From: Sphingobacterium endophyticum
GTDB lineage: Bacteria; Bacteroidota; Bacteroidia; Sphingobacteriales; Sphingobacteriaceae
DNA: 64,000 nt
Assembly (NCBI RefSeq): GCF_009733535.1
Contig: NZ_SMMI01000006.1
Span: 124,001 to 188,000, forward strand
Direction: 5' to 3'
Below the pieces are notes generated by a model that did not search any database, was not told where the DNA came from, and saw nothing but the letters and a program-made list of their open reading frames with translations. How positions within the stretch are numbered: position 1 is the stretch's first letter; the number at the start of each line of letters is the position of its first letter. Made by a program: the position numbers and the translations under genes. Below are positions 1-9,529 of this stretch, piece after piece.

Positions 1-1
1 A

Positions 2-457
2 TACCTTGCACCAATAGCAAATGAATGGTTTAGCGCATTGAAGCTCAATAAAATGTTTCCCATGGAACATTCGGAGTTAATAAATGAATGTAAAGCCAAT
101 GGTCAACATGAGGCGACTGTATTAATTCTTCGATATTCTGAAGGGGGATTCAACACTTTGCATCAAGATTTATATGGAGAGGTTTTTTTTCCGCTCCAAA
201 TGGTTTTATGTTTAAATAAGCCTGAAGAAGATTATACGGGTGGTGAATTTGTGATAACACAGCAGGTTCCTCGCGCCCAATCCAAGGCGATTGTACTAAA
301 ACCCAAGCAAGGAGATGCATTAATATTTACGACGAATTTCAAGCCTGAAAGGGGAAGTAAGGGATATTATCGGGTAAATATGAAACATGGTGTCAGTGAG
401 GTCAAGACTGGAATTAGACATACATTGGGAATTATCTTTCATGATGCATTAAGTTAA
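2..457 (+). CDS. 2OG-Fe(II) oxygenase, 5'-truncated by window edge
   Basis: This is the C-terminal part of a 2-oxoglutarate/Fe(II)-dependent dioxygenase; the frame is open from base 2, so the true start lies outside the window. The Fe(II) triad is visible as an HxD motif (His codon at 161, Asp at 167) and a distal His at 386. The 2OG-binding Arg is at 416. The fold resembles prolyl-4-hydroxylase/AlkB-like oxygenases of Bacteroidota. The stop codon lies one base before the start of the Ada-type zinc protein, so the two are almost certainly cotranscribed. That partnership suggests, by inference only, a role in alkylation damage or nucleic acid/protein hydroxylation. An internal TTG at 38 is not a credible start, because conserved residues continue upstream of it. 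Confidence 0.85.
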   Translation, partial: YLAPIANEWFSALKLNKMFPMEHSELINECKANGQHEATVLILRYSEGGFNTLHQDLYGEVFFPLQMVLCLNKPEEDYTGGEFVITQQVPRAQSKAIVLKPKQGDALIFTTNFKPERGSKGYYRVNMKHGVSEVKTGIRHTLGIIFHDALS

Positions 458-458
458 T

Positions 459-701
459 ATGATCGAACATCAAAACATTTCGGACGAAAAGCTCAGAACC
501 TTAATTAGATCTGGGGCAATAAAATCTGGAGGCAATCAGCATTTAAAGATATATGGCACACTGGACTGTAAATCAGGGAAAAGGATGAAAAGAGTAAACC
601 GAGTATTTTTTGAAACGGAGGAAGATGCTCTTGAACATGGTTTTCGTCCTTGTGGGAGCTGTATGCACAAGAAATATTTGGAATGGACGAAATGTCTATA
701 G
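459..701 (+). CDS. Small Ada-type metal-binding domain protein
   Basis: This 80-residue protein matches the isolated Ada zinc-binding domain (the methylphosphotriester-accepting N-domain of Ada). Visible hallmarks are IYGTLDCKSGKRM at residues 31-43, NRVFF at 47-51 and GFRPCGSC at 61-68. Candidate metal ligands are Cys37, Cys65, Cys68 and possibly Cys79. The classical first Cys-x3-Cys pair is reduced to one Cys, as in other stand-alone members. There is no HTH or methyltransferase domain. It starts one base after the oxygenase gene. Its last six bases overlap the convergent helicase gene. A zinc-binding or DNA-damage-sensing role is inferred. Confidence 0.8.
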   Translation: MIEHQNISDEKLRTLIRSGAIKSGGNQHLKIYGTLDCKSGKRMKRVNRVFFETEEDALEHGFRPCGSCMHKKYLEWTKCL

Positions 702-3700
702 CAATCCTAATAATTCATCCTTACTTAAATTATTGAAAAATGAGTTTTCGGTCTGTACCAAATCCTGAGCAAGCTTACTTTTCCTATCTTGGAGTTTCAT
801 TATTTTTTCTTCGATACTGTTGGAACAAATCAATCGAACAGCAACAACATTTTTGTTTTGTCCGATTCTATAGGAACGATCTATTGCCTGATTTTCAGCG
901 GCAGGATTCCACCATGGATCCACTAAATAGACATAATCTGCTGCAGTTAGATTGAGTCCCACCCCTCCTGCTTTTAGGCTTATCAAAAATACCCGTACTT
1001 CTTGATTATTCTGAAAATTATGCACTTTGTTGCCACGATTTTTTGTTTGACCGGTAAGGTATTCAAAAGGTATACCCTTAGATTCTAATTCTATTTTGAT
1101 CAAGTCCAACATCCCAACAAATTGAGAGAAAACCAGAATTTTATGATCCTGAGACTTATTTTCAATTTGTTCAAGTAGCACCTTTATCTTTACGGCATTA
1201 TCACCCGAATGACCATCTCCTAACAGAATTGGCGAATTACATATCTGCCTTAATTTCGTTAATCCAGCAAGGACGTGCATACTGTTATCCTGGATATCAT
1301 TTTCTTCATTTGCAGCAATAAACTCCCGCAATTGTGCTTCATAAGATTCATAGATCTTTCGCTGTTCACTATCCATTTCACAGTAAATAAGCATTTCCGT
1401 TTTTTCAGGAAGTTCCTTAACCACTTGCTTTTTGGTTCTTCGAAGGACAAAAGGTTGAATCTTTTCTTGTAGTTCGACTGCTCTTTTGCTGTATTGGAAT
1501 TGATCTATTGGGATCGCATAAGTGTCCTTAAAGAATTGCTTACTTCCAAGAAGGCCCGGACAAGCAAAAGAAAGCTGACCATAGATGTCGAAGGTATTAT
1601 TTTCAACAGGAGTACCTGTCAAGACGATTCTGTTTCTTGCATTTAGGAGTCGGGCTGCCTTATATCGTTCAGAGTTAGGGTTTTTTATCGCTTGCGATTC
1701 ATCCAGGAAGATATAGTTGAATTTAAACTCTTTGAGAAAGCGAATATCTGAAAGCAACATCCCATATGTAGTTAAAATCACATCGTGGTTTTCAAATGCT
1801 TTAGTGCTTTTATTCCTGTCGGGTCCATAATGTTTCCAAATCTTTAAGGATGGGGCAAATTTTTCTATTTCCTCTGTCCAATTAAACAGCAAAGAAGTAG
1901 GGACCACGATCAGATTTGGTTGAGGGCCATGTTTCTCTTTTTGGGAAAGTATAAATGCAATAACCTGAATTGTTTTTCCAAGCCCCATATCATCTGCCAA
2001 ACAACCGCCAAAGTTATGGTCATCAAGAAAGTTCATCCAATTCAATCCCTGATGTTGGTAATTACGAAGCTTTGTATTTAATCCTATAGGCACTTCAATA
2101 TGAGGGATCCGATAATCATCTGCAAACTCTCTTTTTAACAATTCTATTTCATGTTGTACTTCTGTACTCAACAGTTCATTGCCAAACAATTCTTCCACTT
2201 CGGAGAAATTGATCTTTGGAATGGTAATAAAGTCCTGATTCATCTCCCCTATTCTAAAATATTGCACGATTTTGGCGAGCCATTCATCAGGTATAATACC
2301 ATGGCTACCGTCATCCAGGAGGACAAATTTGCTTTTATTACGGATAGATCGGTGAATCTGCTTCAATGATGCTTGATGCTCTCCAAAATTCACTTTCAGT
2401 TTCGCATTGTACCAATCTATTCCAGAAATAATCTCCACAGTAATTTTTGCCTTATTGGGGTTAATATTGTTTTTATTCAGTTCATTAAAACCTAAAATAG
2501 TGATATTGTCGTTTCGCCAATGTTCGAAAGTTTCAATAAACCAATCTGCATCCAAGAATTTATTTTTATGCAGGTAGAAGTATTGCGGTTCATTTAATTG
2601 TTCCCTAAATTCAGGATGTTTGTCTATAATAGATGAAATAAAGCGCTCTTCAGCATCAAGATTTCTTTTCAATTTGAACACATTTCCATTAAGGTCTTTG
2701 TCAAAAATCTGTTTATGAGAATATAAGGGAACTTCAATTTCACCGTAAGCCATTACAGGTGTAATGGAAACATAACTACCTTCCTGTTGTAAATAAATTA
2801 TCTTAGATAGTGTATAGTCTTTTTCCTTTAACTGTACAGGAGTCGCTGCTTTGATGAAGGTGTAATTAATTTTCAGAATTTGCTCTAAAGGAGCTAGGAC
2901 GGTTTCCAGAAATTGATCATACTTTGAAGGATGCAACAACATAATTTCATTATTCGACCTGAAATATTTGATAACACGCATTAAATCAAGGTTATCGATT
3001 AAATACATTGTTTTTTTGAAGAACAAAAAGTAATCATTTTTTATGGTCAAATCATTGAAGGAAATTGATTTATCATTTACTAAAAGGTCAGCAGTGATTT
3101 CATAATAAGGTTCCTTTTTGAATACGTTAAGAATTACTTCAGGTCTTAAAAATTTTAAATTAACTGGGCTGATTGATTTCAGGGTTACATTCTCAGAGAT
3201 ATTTCTGTCATGGAGGAAAACCTCAAGATTCAGAGGGTTTTTCACGATTAGATTTAATGCATCGATATCCGACTCTAATTGATCATCCGTAAACTTGTTT
3301 TGGAAATTGTATATAGCGGTATAAAATTTAAGCACATTGGGATCTTCACTGCTCCAAATTAAAGGTATTGGATCCAGATTATCGATAGGATTTTTGACCT
3401 TTCCTGCCTTTGTTGTTTCCGCTTCCATCAGCAGAAAATTGAGCTGATTATAATATCTATGTTTACTGATCAGTAATATTCTCTTTTTTGCAGATTCCTG
3501 ATGAGCAAGTCTCTTAAATTTGGATTGTTGCCTAGGGATTAAATCATTCCTTAACTCAGGTTTAGCGGCAGGGATTAAGCCTTTTATTTTGGGTTCAATA
3601 ACAAGCGATCTCTCATGATATTTAATTTCAAAATAATCATCTAGTTTTTTTTCATTTTCAAGACCATAGGGTTTGGCATGCTGTTCAAGGATTGAATGTC

Positions 3701-4034
3701 TCAGTTGGTCATCAAAGAAGATACGGAAGTTTTTTTCTTCAATAATACTATAAATAATCTCCCCTTGATGTTCACACATTTTTTTGGCTGCGTGGTTACA
3801 GGTACAAGATGCAACAATTGAATCTCCAACTTGGCGTACAACCACGGAGGGATAGGGTTTACCTGGATCTGATTTTGAAAAAACACCTAAGTTCAAATTG
3901 AGTGTTATGGGGTAAACGTTTTTAAAGTTTCGATTCTCCATAAAACCAGCATGATCTACATGCTTGAGTAATTCAAACAAAGAAAGTTTACTGATATTGG
4001 AATGCTGAATTACATAATCCCCTTGATGCCCCAT
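696..4034 (-). CDS. SNF2-family DEAD-like helicase with SWIM zinc finger
   Basis: This 1112-residue SWI2/SNF2 ATPase has a SWIM zinc finger (CxC then CxH, in SCTCNHAAKKMCEH) near residues 75-90. A long middle region of about 500 residues resembles bacterial SNF2 accessory regions. The helicase core has Walker A DDMGLGKT near residue 680, a DESQ box (motif II, instead of DEAH) near 778, and motif VI DRSYRIGQ near 1058. Such proteins translocate on duplex DNA and remodel protein-DNA complexes; in bacteria the exact role is usually unknown, although RapA-like and defence-associated members exist. The gene stands alone with no defence partner nearby. The ATG lies about 185 bases from the divergent sigma-factor gene. 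Confidence 0.9.
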   Translation of the reverse strand: MGHQGDYVIQHSNISKLSLFELLKHVDHAGFMENRNFKNVYPITLNLNLGVFSKSDPGKPYPSVVVRQVGDSIVASCTCNHAAKKMCEHQGEIIYSIIEEKNFRIFFDDQLRHSILEQHAKPYGLENEKKLDDYFEIKYHERSLVIEPKIKGLIPAAKPELRNDLIPRQQSKFKRLAHQESAKKRILLISKHRYYNQLNFLLMEAETTKAGKVKNPIDNLDPIPLIWSSEDPNVLKFYTAIYNFQNKFTDDQLESDIDALNLIVKNPLNLEVFLHDRNISENVTLKSISPVNLKFLRPEVILNVFKKEPYYEITADLLVNDKSISFNDLTIKNDYFLFFKKTMYLIDNLDLMRVIKYFRSNNEIMLLHPSKYDQFLETVLAPLEQILKINYTFIKAATPVQLKEKDYTLSKIIYLQQEGSYVSITPVMAYGEIEVPLYSHKQIFDKDLNGNVFKLKRNLDAEERFISSIIDKHPEFREQLNEPQYFYLHKNKFLDADWFIETFEHWRNDNITILGFNELNKNNINPNKAKITVEIISGIDWYNAKLKVNFGEHQASLKQIHRSIRNKSKFVLLDDGSHGIIPDEWLAKIVQYFRIGEMNQDFITIPKINFSEVEELFGNELLSTEVQHEIELLKREFADDYRIPHIEVPIGLNTKLRNYQHQGLNWMNFLDDHNFGGCLADDMGLGKTIQVIAFILSQKEKHGPQPNLIVVPTSLLFNWTEEIEKFAPSLKIWKHYGPDRNKSTKAFENHDVILTTYGMLLSDIRFLKEFKFNYIFLDESQAIKNPNSERYKAARLLNARNRIVLTGTPVENNTFDIYGQLSFACPGLLGSKQFFKDTYAIPIDQFQYSKRAVELQEKIQPFVLRRTKKQVVKELPEKTEMLIYCEMDSEQRKIYESYEAQLREFIAANEENDIQDNSMHVLAGLTKLRQICNSPILLGDGHSGDNAVKIKVLLEQIENKSQDHKILVFSQFVGMLDLIKIELESKGIPFEYLTGQTKNRGNKVHNFQNNQEVRVFLISLKAGGVGLNLTAADYVYLVDPWWNPAAENQAIDRSYRIGQNKNVVAVRLICSNSIEEKIMKLQDRKSKLAQDLVQTENSFFNNLSKDELLGLL

Positions 4035-4218
4035 GCATTGTGTTTATTGAGAAGTAAGGATACGAAAAATAGATTAATAAAATTTCGATCTCGGACAAGA
4101 TTCTCGGGGATAAATTGATACAAGAATTTAAGCAACTATAAAAATACCAAAAATGTATGTTAAATTAGTATCTCAAGATTACTACACGAACTAATTAAAT
4201 TATTTGTTCATCAGAATA

Positions 4219-4770
4219 ATGGACCAATTTGACAGGATTTTTAAGGACTATTTTGTTCGGCTATGTTCATATGCACATTCGATAATAGGAAGCGAGGGTG
4301 TTGCAGAGGATATGGTACAAGAGGCTTTTATTGTCCTGTCACAAAATAAGGAGGTTTTAGAGAAACCCGAAATATCAATTAAGAGTTTTCTATATGGATC
4401 TGTTAGGAATATTTGCTTGAACCATGTCAGGCATAGAAATATAGGCCATAGAATACAGAATGAGTCCGTTTCGGATGGTTTGGAGCATTCGGATTATTTA
4501 AATGAACTGATTAAGGCGGAGATTTTCGGAGAACTTCACAAAGAACTATCTCGTTTACCCAAACAATGTAAACGGATTTGCGAATTGATTTATTTGGAGG
4601 AAAAGAGTTACGAAGAAGTTGCCGACGAAATGGATCTCAGCATAAATACCGTAAAAACCCAAAGACAACGAGCCCTGAAATACCTTAAATCAAAATTTTT
4701 GGCAGTCCTCACCTTTATATTTTTTATTAAAATATTATGGTTGATTTACAGCCACTTACGTCTTTTTTAA
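4219..4770 (+). CDS. ECF RNA polymerase sigma factor (SusC/FecR-linked)
   Basis: This is a sigma-70 family ECF factor. Region 2 lies at about residues 5-75 (with VAEDMVQEAFIVLS) and region 4 at about 110-165 (with YEEVADEMDLSINTVKTQRQRAL). I use the ATG at 4219 (183 aa) rather than the TTG at 4204, because MDQFDRIF matches the usual N-terminus. The protein ends in a strongly hydrophobic tail, FLAVLTFIFFIKILWLIY, which could touch the membrane. The neighbouring FecR and STN-type SusC genes make this a trans-envelope signalling cascade that induces the PUL. The weak upstream leader gives no clear -33/-7 match. Confidence 0.92.
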   Translation: MDQFDRIFKDYFVRLCSYAHSIIGSEGVAEDMVQEAFIVLSQNKEVLEKPEISIKSFLYGSVRNICLNHVRHRNIGHRIQNESVSDGLEHSDYLNELIKAEIFGELHKELSRLPKQCKRICELIYLEEKSYEEVADEMDLSINTVKTQRQRALKYLKSKFLAVLTFIFFIKILWLIYSHLRLF

Positions 4771-4828
4771 TAAAAATCATCTTTTTTAGTCACCCTTTTT
4801 TTCTTTTTAAGTTACTTATAGACGAATT

Positions 4829-5986
4829 ATGATATCAGAAGACAAAATTCTTTTGGCAGAATTGGCTGCAGAAATAGTTAAAGGCAATGAGCTCACTGCC
4901 AAACAGGAGCTTATTTTCCAAGAATTATTAGAAAAGTATCCCGATTCAAAGGCAGTTATAGAGAAAACTATCCAAGATGGAATATTAGAAGTTCCTTATG
5001 CAATTGGTCGTATTGACGTTGACCAAGAGTTATCTAAATTTCAAGCCAACAACCCAGAACTTTACAGCAAAAAGCGTTCTGGCATTTACAAGTACAGCTG
5101 GTGGTTAGGAACCGCAGCAGCCATTTTATTGATTGCATTTTTTATTATTCGGCAACAAGGTCCGACTAAGGACTATATCGTTGAGGATAAAGTTTATGGA
5201 CAGAAGAATGATATCCTACCGGGCAAATCTGGGGCTGTTTTAGAGATAGAGGGCGAAGAGTCGGTCTCCTTAAACGACATCAAAGGCAGTTTAATGTTAA
5301 AAAATGGACTTATTGCGAGCAGTAATACATTGATTTACAAAAATATTAATCATACCCTGAACCCTTTTCATACACTTAGAATACCGATTAGGGCAACCTA
5401 TGAGGTAATTCTAAGTGATGGAACAAAAGTATGGGTGAATGCAGAATCAAAAATTAAGTATTTGGCCAACTTTTCTAAAGATGAGCGTCGGGTTATTTTA
5501 GAGGGACAGGCGTATTTTGATGTTGCAAAGGATAAGAACCGTCCATTTATAGTAGAGAGTAACGGAGTTTCAGTCCAAGCTGTAGGGACCGAGTTTGATG
5601 TTAATTCATATTCAAAGGATTTTAACGTAAAGTTAATTGAGGGGAAGGTGAAAGTTTCTGCGAAAGATGGTGAAATAGACTTAAATGCAGGAGAAGAGGT
5701 TGAAATTACAGGCCAAATGATGAAAGTTGGCCCAATTCTGAATATGGAAGAAGCCTTAGCATGGAAAAACGGATACTTCTATTTCGACAACAAAAACTTA
5801 AATCAGATTTTGGAAGAGGTAAAACGTTGGTATGGGGTGAACATCAATTACAATAAGAAAATAAACCAAACACGATACTTCGGTAGCATATCAAAGCATA
5901 CCTCATTAGCAGAAGTTTGCAATGTACTTAAGGATCTAACTAATTATAATTTCAGAATTGAGAATGATGATTTGTACATAGAATAA
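4829..5986 (+). CDS. FecR-family anti-sigma factor
   Basis: This 385-residue inner-membrane regulator has a cytoplasmic N-terminal segment of about 88 residues, which would bind the sigma factor. One transmembrane helix follows (WWLGTAAAILLIAFFII, about 90-107), then a periplasmic FecR domain (about 185-275, with the typical VILSDGTKVWVNAESK) and a C-terminal DUF4974 domain (about 315-384). By family knowledge, it senses the STN domain of a loaded SusC transducer and releases the ECF sigma factor. It lies 58 bases after the sigma gene and 146 bases before the SusC gene. That is the standard order for glycan-responsive ECF/FecR PULs. Confidence 0.94.
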   Translation: MISEDKILLAELAAEIVKGNELTAKQELIFQELLEKYPDSKAVIEKTIQDGILEVPYAIGRIDVDQELSKFQANNPELYSKKRSGIYKYSWWLGTAAAILLIAFFIIRQQGPTKDYIVEDKVYGQKNDILPGKSGAVLEIEGEESVSLNDIKGSLMLKNGLIASSNTLIYKNINHTLNPFHTLRIPIRATYEVILSDGTKVWVNAESKIKYLANFSKDERRVILEGQAYFDVAKDKNRPFIVESNGVSVQAVGTEFDVNSYSKDFNVKLIEGKVKVSAKDGEIDLNAGEEVEITGQMMKVGPILNMEEALAWKNGYFYFDNKNLNQILEEVKRWYGVNINYNKKINQTRYFGSISKHTSLAEVCNVLKDLTNYNFRIENDDLYIE

Positions 5987-6061
5987 TATCCTTATTCTCC
6001 GATAAAAACCTAAAATAAGGAGGCCAAAAAGAAACAGCGTAGCATATTATTATAAAAATGA

Positions 6062-6087
6062 AGCAGAGGTACGGCAATACCCCTGCT
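6062..6087 (+). promoter_or_regulatory. Stem-loop in the SusC leader
   Basis: AGCAGAGGTA at 6062-6071 pairs with TACCCCTGCT at 6078-6087 with one mismatch, around a six-base loop. It sits in the 146-base gap between the FecR gene and the SusC gene and has no T-run, so it is not an intrinsic terminator. It may be a leader structure affecting susC translation or mRNA processing; the function is inferred. Confidence 0.35.
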
Positions 6088-6132
6088 CAGTTTACATAGT
6101 TTAATTAAAAACCATTAAATCTTCAGCAAATT

Positions 6133-9100
6133 ATGAATAAATCTTTTTATTCAAAAGGGGTTCTATGCTTCAAGGACAAGGATCGGCTTTTGAACAATCT
6201 AATTAAAATGAAACTCACTGGACTATTACTTGCAGCATCTTTCATGGTTTCATATGGATCCACCCATGCTCAGATCACATTAAAAGGAAAAAATGTGAAG
6301 GTAGAGCAGGCATTGAAGACCATCACCGAACAGACCGGCTATCGTTTTATATATCAAGAAGGACTTTTAAAGAATGTTATTTCAGATGTTGACTTTAAAA
6401 ATGTCACGCTAAAGACTTCTCTAAATAAACTTTTGAGGGACAACAATTTTGACTTCACGATTCATGAAAATACTGTTGTCGTAAGAAATGGAAATCCAAC
6501 AATAACGAATACAAATGTAGAGGGTCAACAATTGACCATGCGGGGAAAAGTTATTGACAGTCAATTTGGTGCAGCCATTGCAGGGGCCACGGTTACAGAA
6601 AAGGGTACCTCAAATGCAGCACAAACGGATGCTCAAGGTAATTTTAGTTTAACCGTGTCCAATAGCTCGGCCATATTTACAATTCGAATGTTGGGATATA
6701 GTCCTGCGGAAGTTGCTTATTCATCCTCTGCCATTGAAATTAAGTTAGAATTTTCGGAATCTGACTTAGAAGAGGTTGTGGTGGTTGGATATGGACAGCA
6801 ACGACGGGGGGATTTGACAGGTTCGATAACTTCCTTAAAGGGTGATGAATTAACAAAGGGCGGAGCGGTTAGCAATGTCGGTCAAGCACTTCAAGGGAAG
6901 GCCGCAGGGGTTGTGGTCACACAGAACTCCAAGGCACCAGGTGGAAGTATTTCGATTCGTATCCGTGGTGTCAACTCAATCAGTAGTACCAATGAGCCGC
7001 TTTATGTCATTGATGGTTTCCCAAGTAATAATGGTGTAAACATTAATCCAGATGATATCGCCTCTATGGAGATATTAAAGGACGCTTCGGCTACTGCAAT
7101 TTATGGTTCACGTGGTGCCAATGGGGTGGTTTTAATTACTACAAAAAGAGGTAAAGCTGGGGAGAATAACATTGCCTATACAGGTTATGTCGGTACCCAA
7201 AAGCCATATAGTCCTTTTAAAATGTTGAATGGACAAAATTATATGTTATTGGCAAATGCGCTATATAAGGAAATTGATGGTCAGGAGAGCCAGGAGTTTG
7301 GAGCCTATACAAAATCACAGTTAGAGTCAGATGTGAATACGGATTGGGTTACTGCAACTACCAGGCGAGGAATCTTACAAAGTCATAATTTACAATTTAC
7401 CGGAGGAGGTGAGAAAACCAAGGTATTAAGTAGTATAGGATATTTTGACCAAGCAGGTATTTTGAAAAACACTGATTTTTCAAGGATTTCTGGCCGAGTA
7501 AATGTTGACCAAACTGTAAATGACTATATCAAGGCAGGCGCTACCATTTTCGCACAGCGGGAGAACTCAAACATTCAGGTTTATGATGGAAACATATTAA
7601 ACTCGAATGTACTTTATGGGATTTTGACATATGATCCAACTGTTCCAGTTTATAATCCAGACGGAACCTTTGGTCGTCCTCCGGGAGGTAAAGGAGACAA
7701 CCCTTTAGCGAACTTAATGTCAAGAACCAATGATGTACAACGTGATAAATTGAATGGAAACCTATTCTTAGAAGTAAAACCAATCCAAGATATTACGATT
7801 CGTATGGACGCAGGAACTGAGATAACCAAGGATGAATTGGGGTCATACCTAAGTCGGGAATCATACCAAGGAAGTATCGATGATGGTGTTGCACGCGTTG
7901 CCGATTACAGCCTAACACATAATCTATTTGATTTATTCGTAACCTATAACAAAACGTTTAACGAAAAGCACAATTTTAGTGCAATGGGAGGTTATGCTTA
8001 CGAAAAATTCACGAACAATCGAAAAGGTATTGATGTTTACGGATTTTCCACGGACTTATTTAAATATTATAATTTAGGTGCTGCCTCAACGATTACAGGA
8101 GTTAACTCCTATCGATCTGAAAACATGATGGCATCCGTTTTTGGTCGTGTAAATTATTCATACGATGATAGATATTTATTAACTGCAACAGTTCGTCGTG
8201 ATGGTTCATCTCGATTTGGTTCAGAGAACCAATGGGGAACATTTCCATCTGCGGCGTTTGCATGGAAGGCGATCAATGAATCCTTTATGCAGGATCAAAC
8301 ATTCTTTACTGACTTTAAGTTACGTTTAGGATATGGTCGAACTGGTAATGAACGAATTGCGGATTATGCATCCTATGGCTTGGTAAGCAATTCACACTAT
8401 ACATTTGATGGCAAGACCAATAACTCCGGAACCACATTAAATCCAAATTCTCCGGAGAACACAAAACTACGTTGGGAAACTACGTCCCAATTCAATGCTG
8501 GATTAGATATGGCGTTTTTAAATGACCGCCTTTCCCTTACGGTAGATGCATATTACAAGAAAACTTCTGACTTATTGATTAAAGTTACATTGCCTTACTA
8601 TACAGGATATAGTTCTGGTCAGAGTAATGTTGGGTCGGTTGAGAATAAAGGTTTAGAATTCGCCTTAAACAGTAAAAACTTTGTGGGTGACTTTACCTGG
8701 GATACCAAATTAAATATTTCGATGAACCGTAATAAGGTTTTGTCACTTGGCGGGCAGAACGACATCCTTTTGACGTCTTCAAAACCAATCGGTACGGTAT
8801 CTGAGGAGGCCTATGCTATTATTCGGGAAGGTCAACCGTTGGGATCATTATTTGGTTATACCTATTTAGGTGTTATCCAAGAGGGGGAAAATTATGCTCC
8901 CCAGCCAAATTCAAAAGCTGGAGATCCTAAGTTCAAGGATATGAATAATGATGGAACAATCAGTTCTGCGGATCGTGCCATTATTGGTTCGGCATATCCA
9001 AAGATGACGTTTGGTTTAACGAATAACCTATCCTACAAAAACTTTGATTTGACTGCATTTATTTATGGAAATATCGGCAGTGACTTATTGAATATGACCC

Positions 9101-9516
9101 GGATGAACATGGAGTGGAAGCGTACCGAGGAGGCATTGAACCGTTGGACGCCTCAGAATCAGGATACTGACTTACCGAGAAATGGTTTCTTTTATTCCAA
9201 ATATGGCGGTTATATCAATGATCACTTTATTGAAAATGCATCCTTTCTTCGTTTAAGAAATGTTACCCTAGGTTACACGGTTCCATTTAAGACGAAGGCA
9301 ATCCGATCATTAAGGGTTTATGTCATGGGAGAAAATTTATTTACCATAAGCAAGTATAGCGGATGGGATCCGGAAGTAGATACGAAAGCCTACGAGAATG
9401 ATGGTTTGGTGAAATACAGTGGAAATCCGCAGACAGCAAATGCAGGTGCCGGTCTAGACTTCAACTCTTATCCATCGATGCGTTCATTTACGTTTGGAGT
9501 AAGTGCCAATTTCTAA
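6133..9516 (+). CDS. SusC-type TonB-dependent transducer with STN domain
   Basis: This 1127-residue outer-membrane receptor imports oligosaccharides using TonB energy. An N-terminal extension precedes a signal peptide that ends near residue 46 (STHAQ). It is followed by an STN signalling domain (about 48-118), a carboxypeptidase-regulatory-like domain (about 136-207), a TonB-box-like EEVVVVGYG (213-221), a plug (about 225-340, with ATAIYGSRGANGVVLITTK) and the beta-barrel. The STN domain identifies it as a transducer that talks to the FecR protein upstream. I kept the ATG at 6133; an ATG at 6208 would give a shorter signal peptide beginning MKLTGLLLAAS. The partner SusD gene begins 13 bases after its stop. 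Confidence 0.96.
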   Translation: MNKSFYSKGVLCFKDKDRLLNNLIKMKLTGLLLAASFMVSYGSTHAQITLKGKNVKVEQALKTITEQTGYRFIYQEGLLKNVISDVDFKNVTLKTSLNKLLRDNNFDFTIHENTVVVRNGNPTITNTNVEGQQLTMRGKVIDSQFGAAIAGATVTEKGTSNAAQTDAQGNFSLTVSNSSAIFTIRMLGYSPAEVAYSSSAIEIKLEFSESDLEEVVVVGYGQQRRGDLTGSITSLKGDELTKGGAVSNVGQALQGKAAGVVVTQNSKAPGGSISIRIRGVNSISSTNEPLYVIDGFPSNNGVNINPDDIASMEILKDASATAIYGSRGANGVVLITTKRGKAGENNIAYTGYVGTQKPYSPFKMLNGQNYMLLANALYKEIDGQESQEFGAYTKSQLESDVNTDWVTATTRRGILQSHNLQFTGGGEKTKVLSSIGYFDQAGILKNTDFSRISGRVNVDQTVNDYIKAGATIFAQRENSNIQVYDGNILNSNVLYGILTYDPTVPVYNPDGTFGRPPGGKGDNPLANLMSRTNDVQRDKLNGNLFLEVKPIQDITIRMDAGTEITKDELGSYLSRESYQGSIDDGVARVADYSLTHNLFDLFVTYNKTFNEKHNFSAMGGYAYEKFTNNRKGIDVYGFSTDLFKYYNLGAASTITGVNSYRSENMMASVFGRVNYSYDDRYLLTATVRRDGSSRFGSENQWGTFPSAAFAWKAINESFMQDQTFFTDFKLRLGYGRTGNERIADYASYGLVSNSHYTFDGKTNNSGTTLNPNSPENTKLRWETTSQFNAGLDMAFLNDRLSLTVDAYYKKTSDLLIKVTLPYYTGYSSGQSNVGSVENKGLEFALNSKNFVGDFTWDTKLNISMNRNKVLSLGGQNDILLTSSKPIGTVSEEAYAIIREGQPLGSLFGYTYLGVIQEGENYAPQPNSKAGDPKFKDMNNDGTISSADRAIIGSAYPKMTFGLTNNLSYKNFDLTAFIYGNIGSDLLNMTRMNMEWKRTEEALNRWTPQNQDTDLPRNGFFYSKYGGYINDHFIENASFLRLRNVTLGYTVPFKTKAIRSLRVYVMGENLFTISKYSGWDPEVDTKAYENDGLVKYSGNPQTANAGAGLDFNSYPSMRSFTFGVSANF

Positions 9517-9529
9517 TCTAAATACAATT

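Noticed and set aside
740..955. Short plus-strand ORF in the helicase gene
   Set aside because: Antisense to conserved helicase C-terminal motifs.
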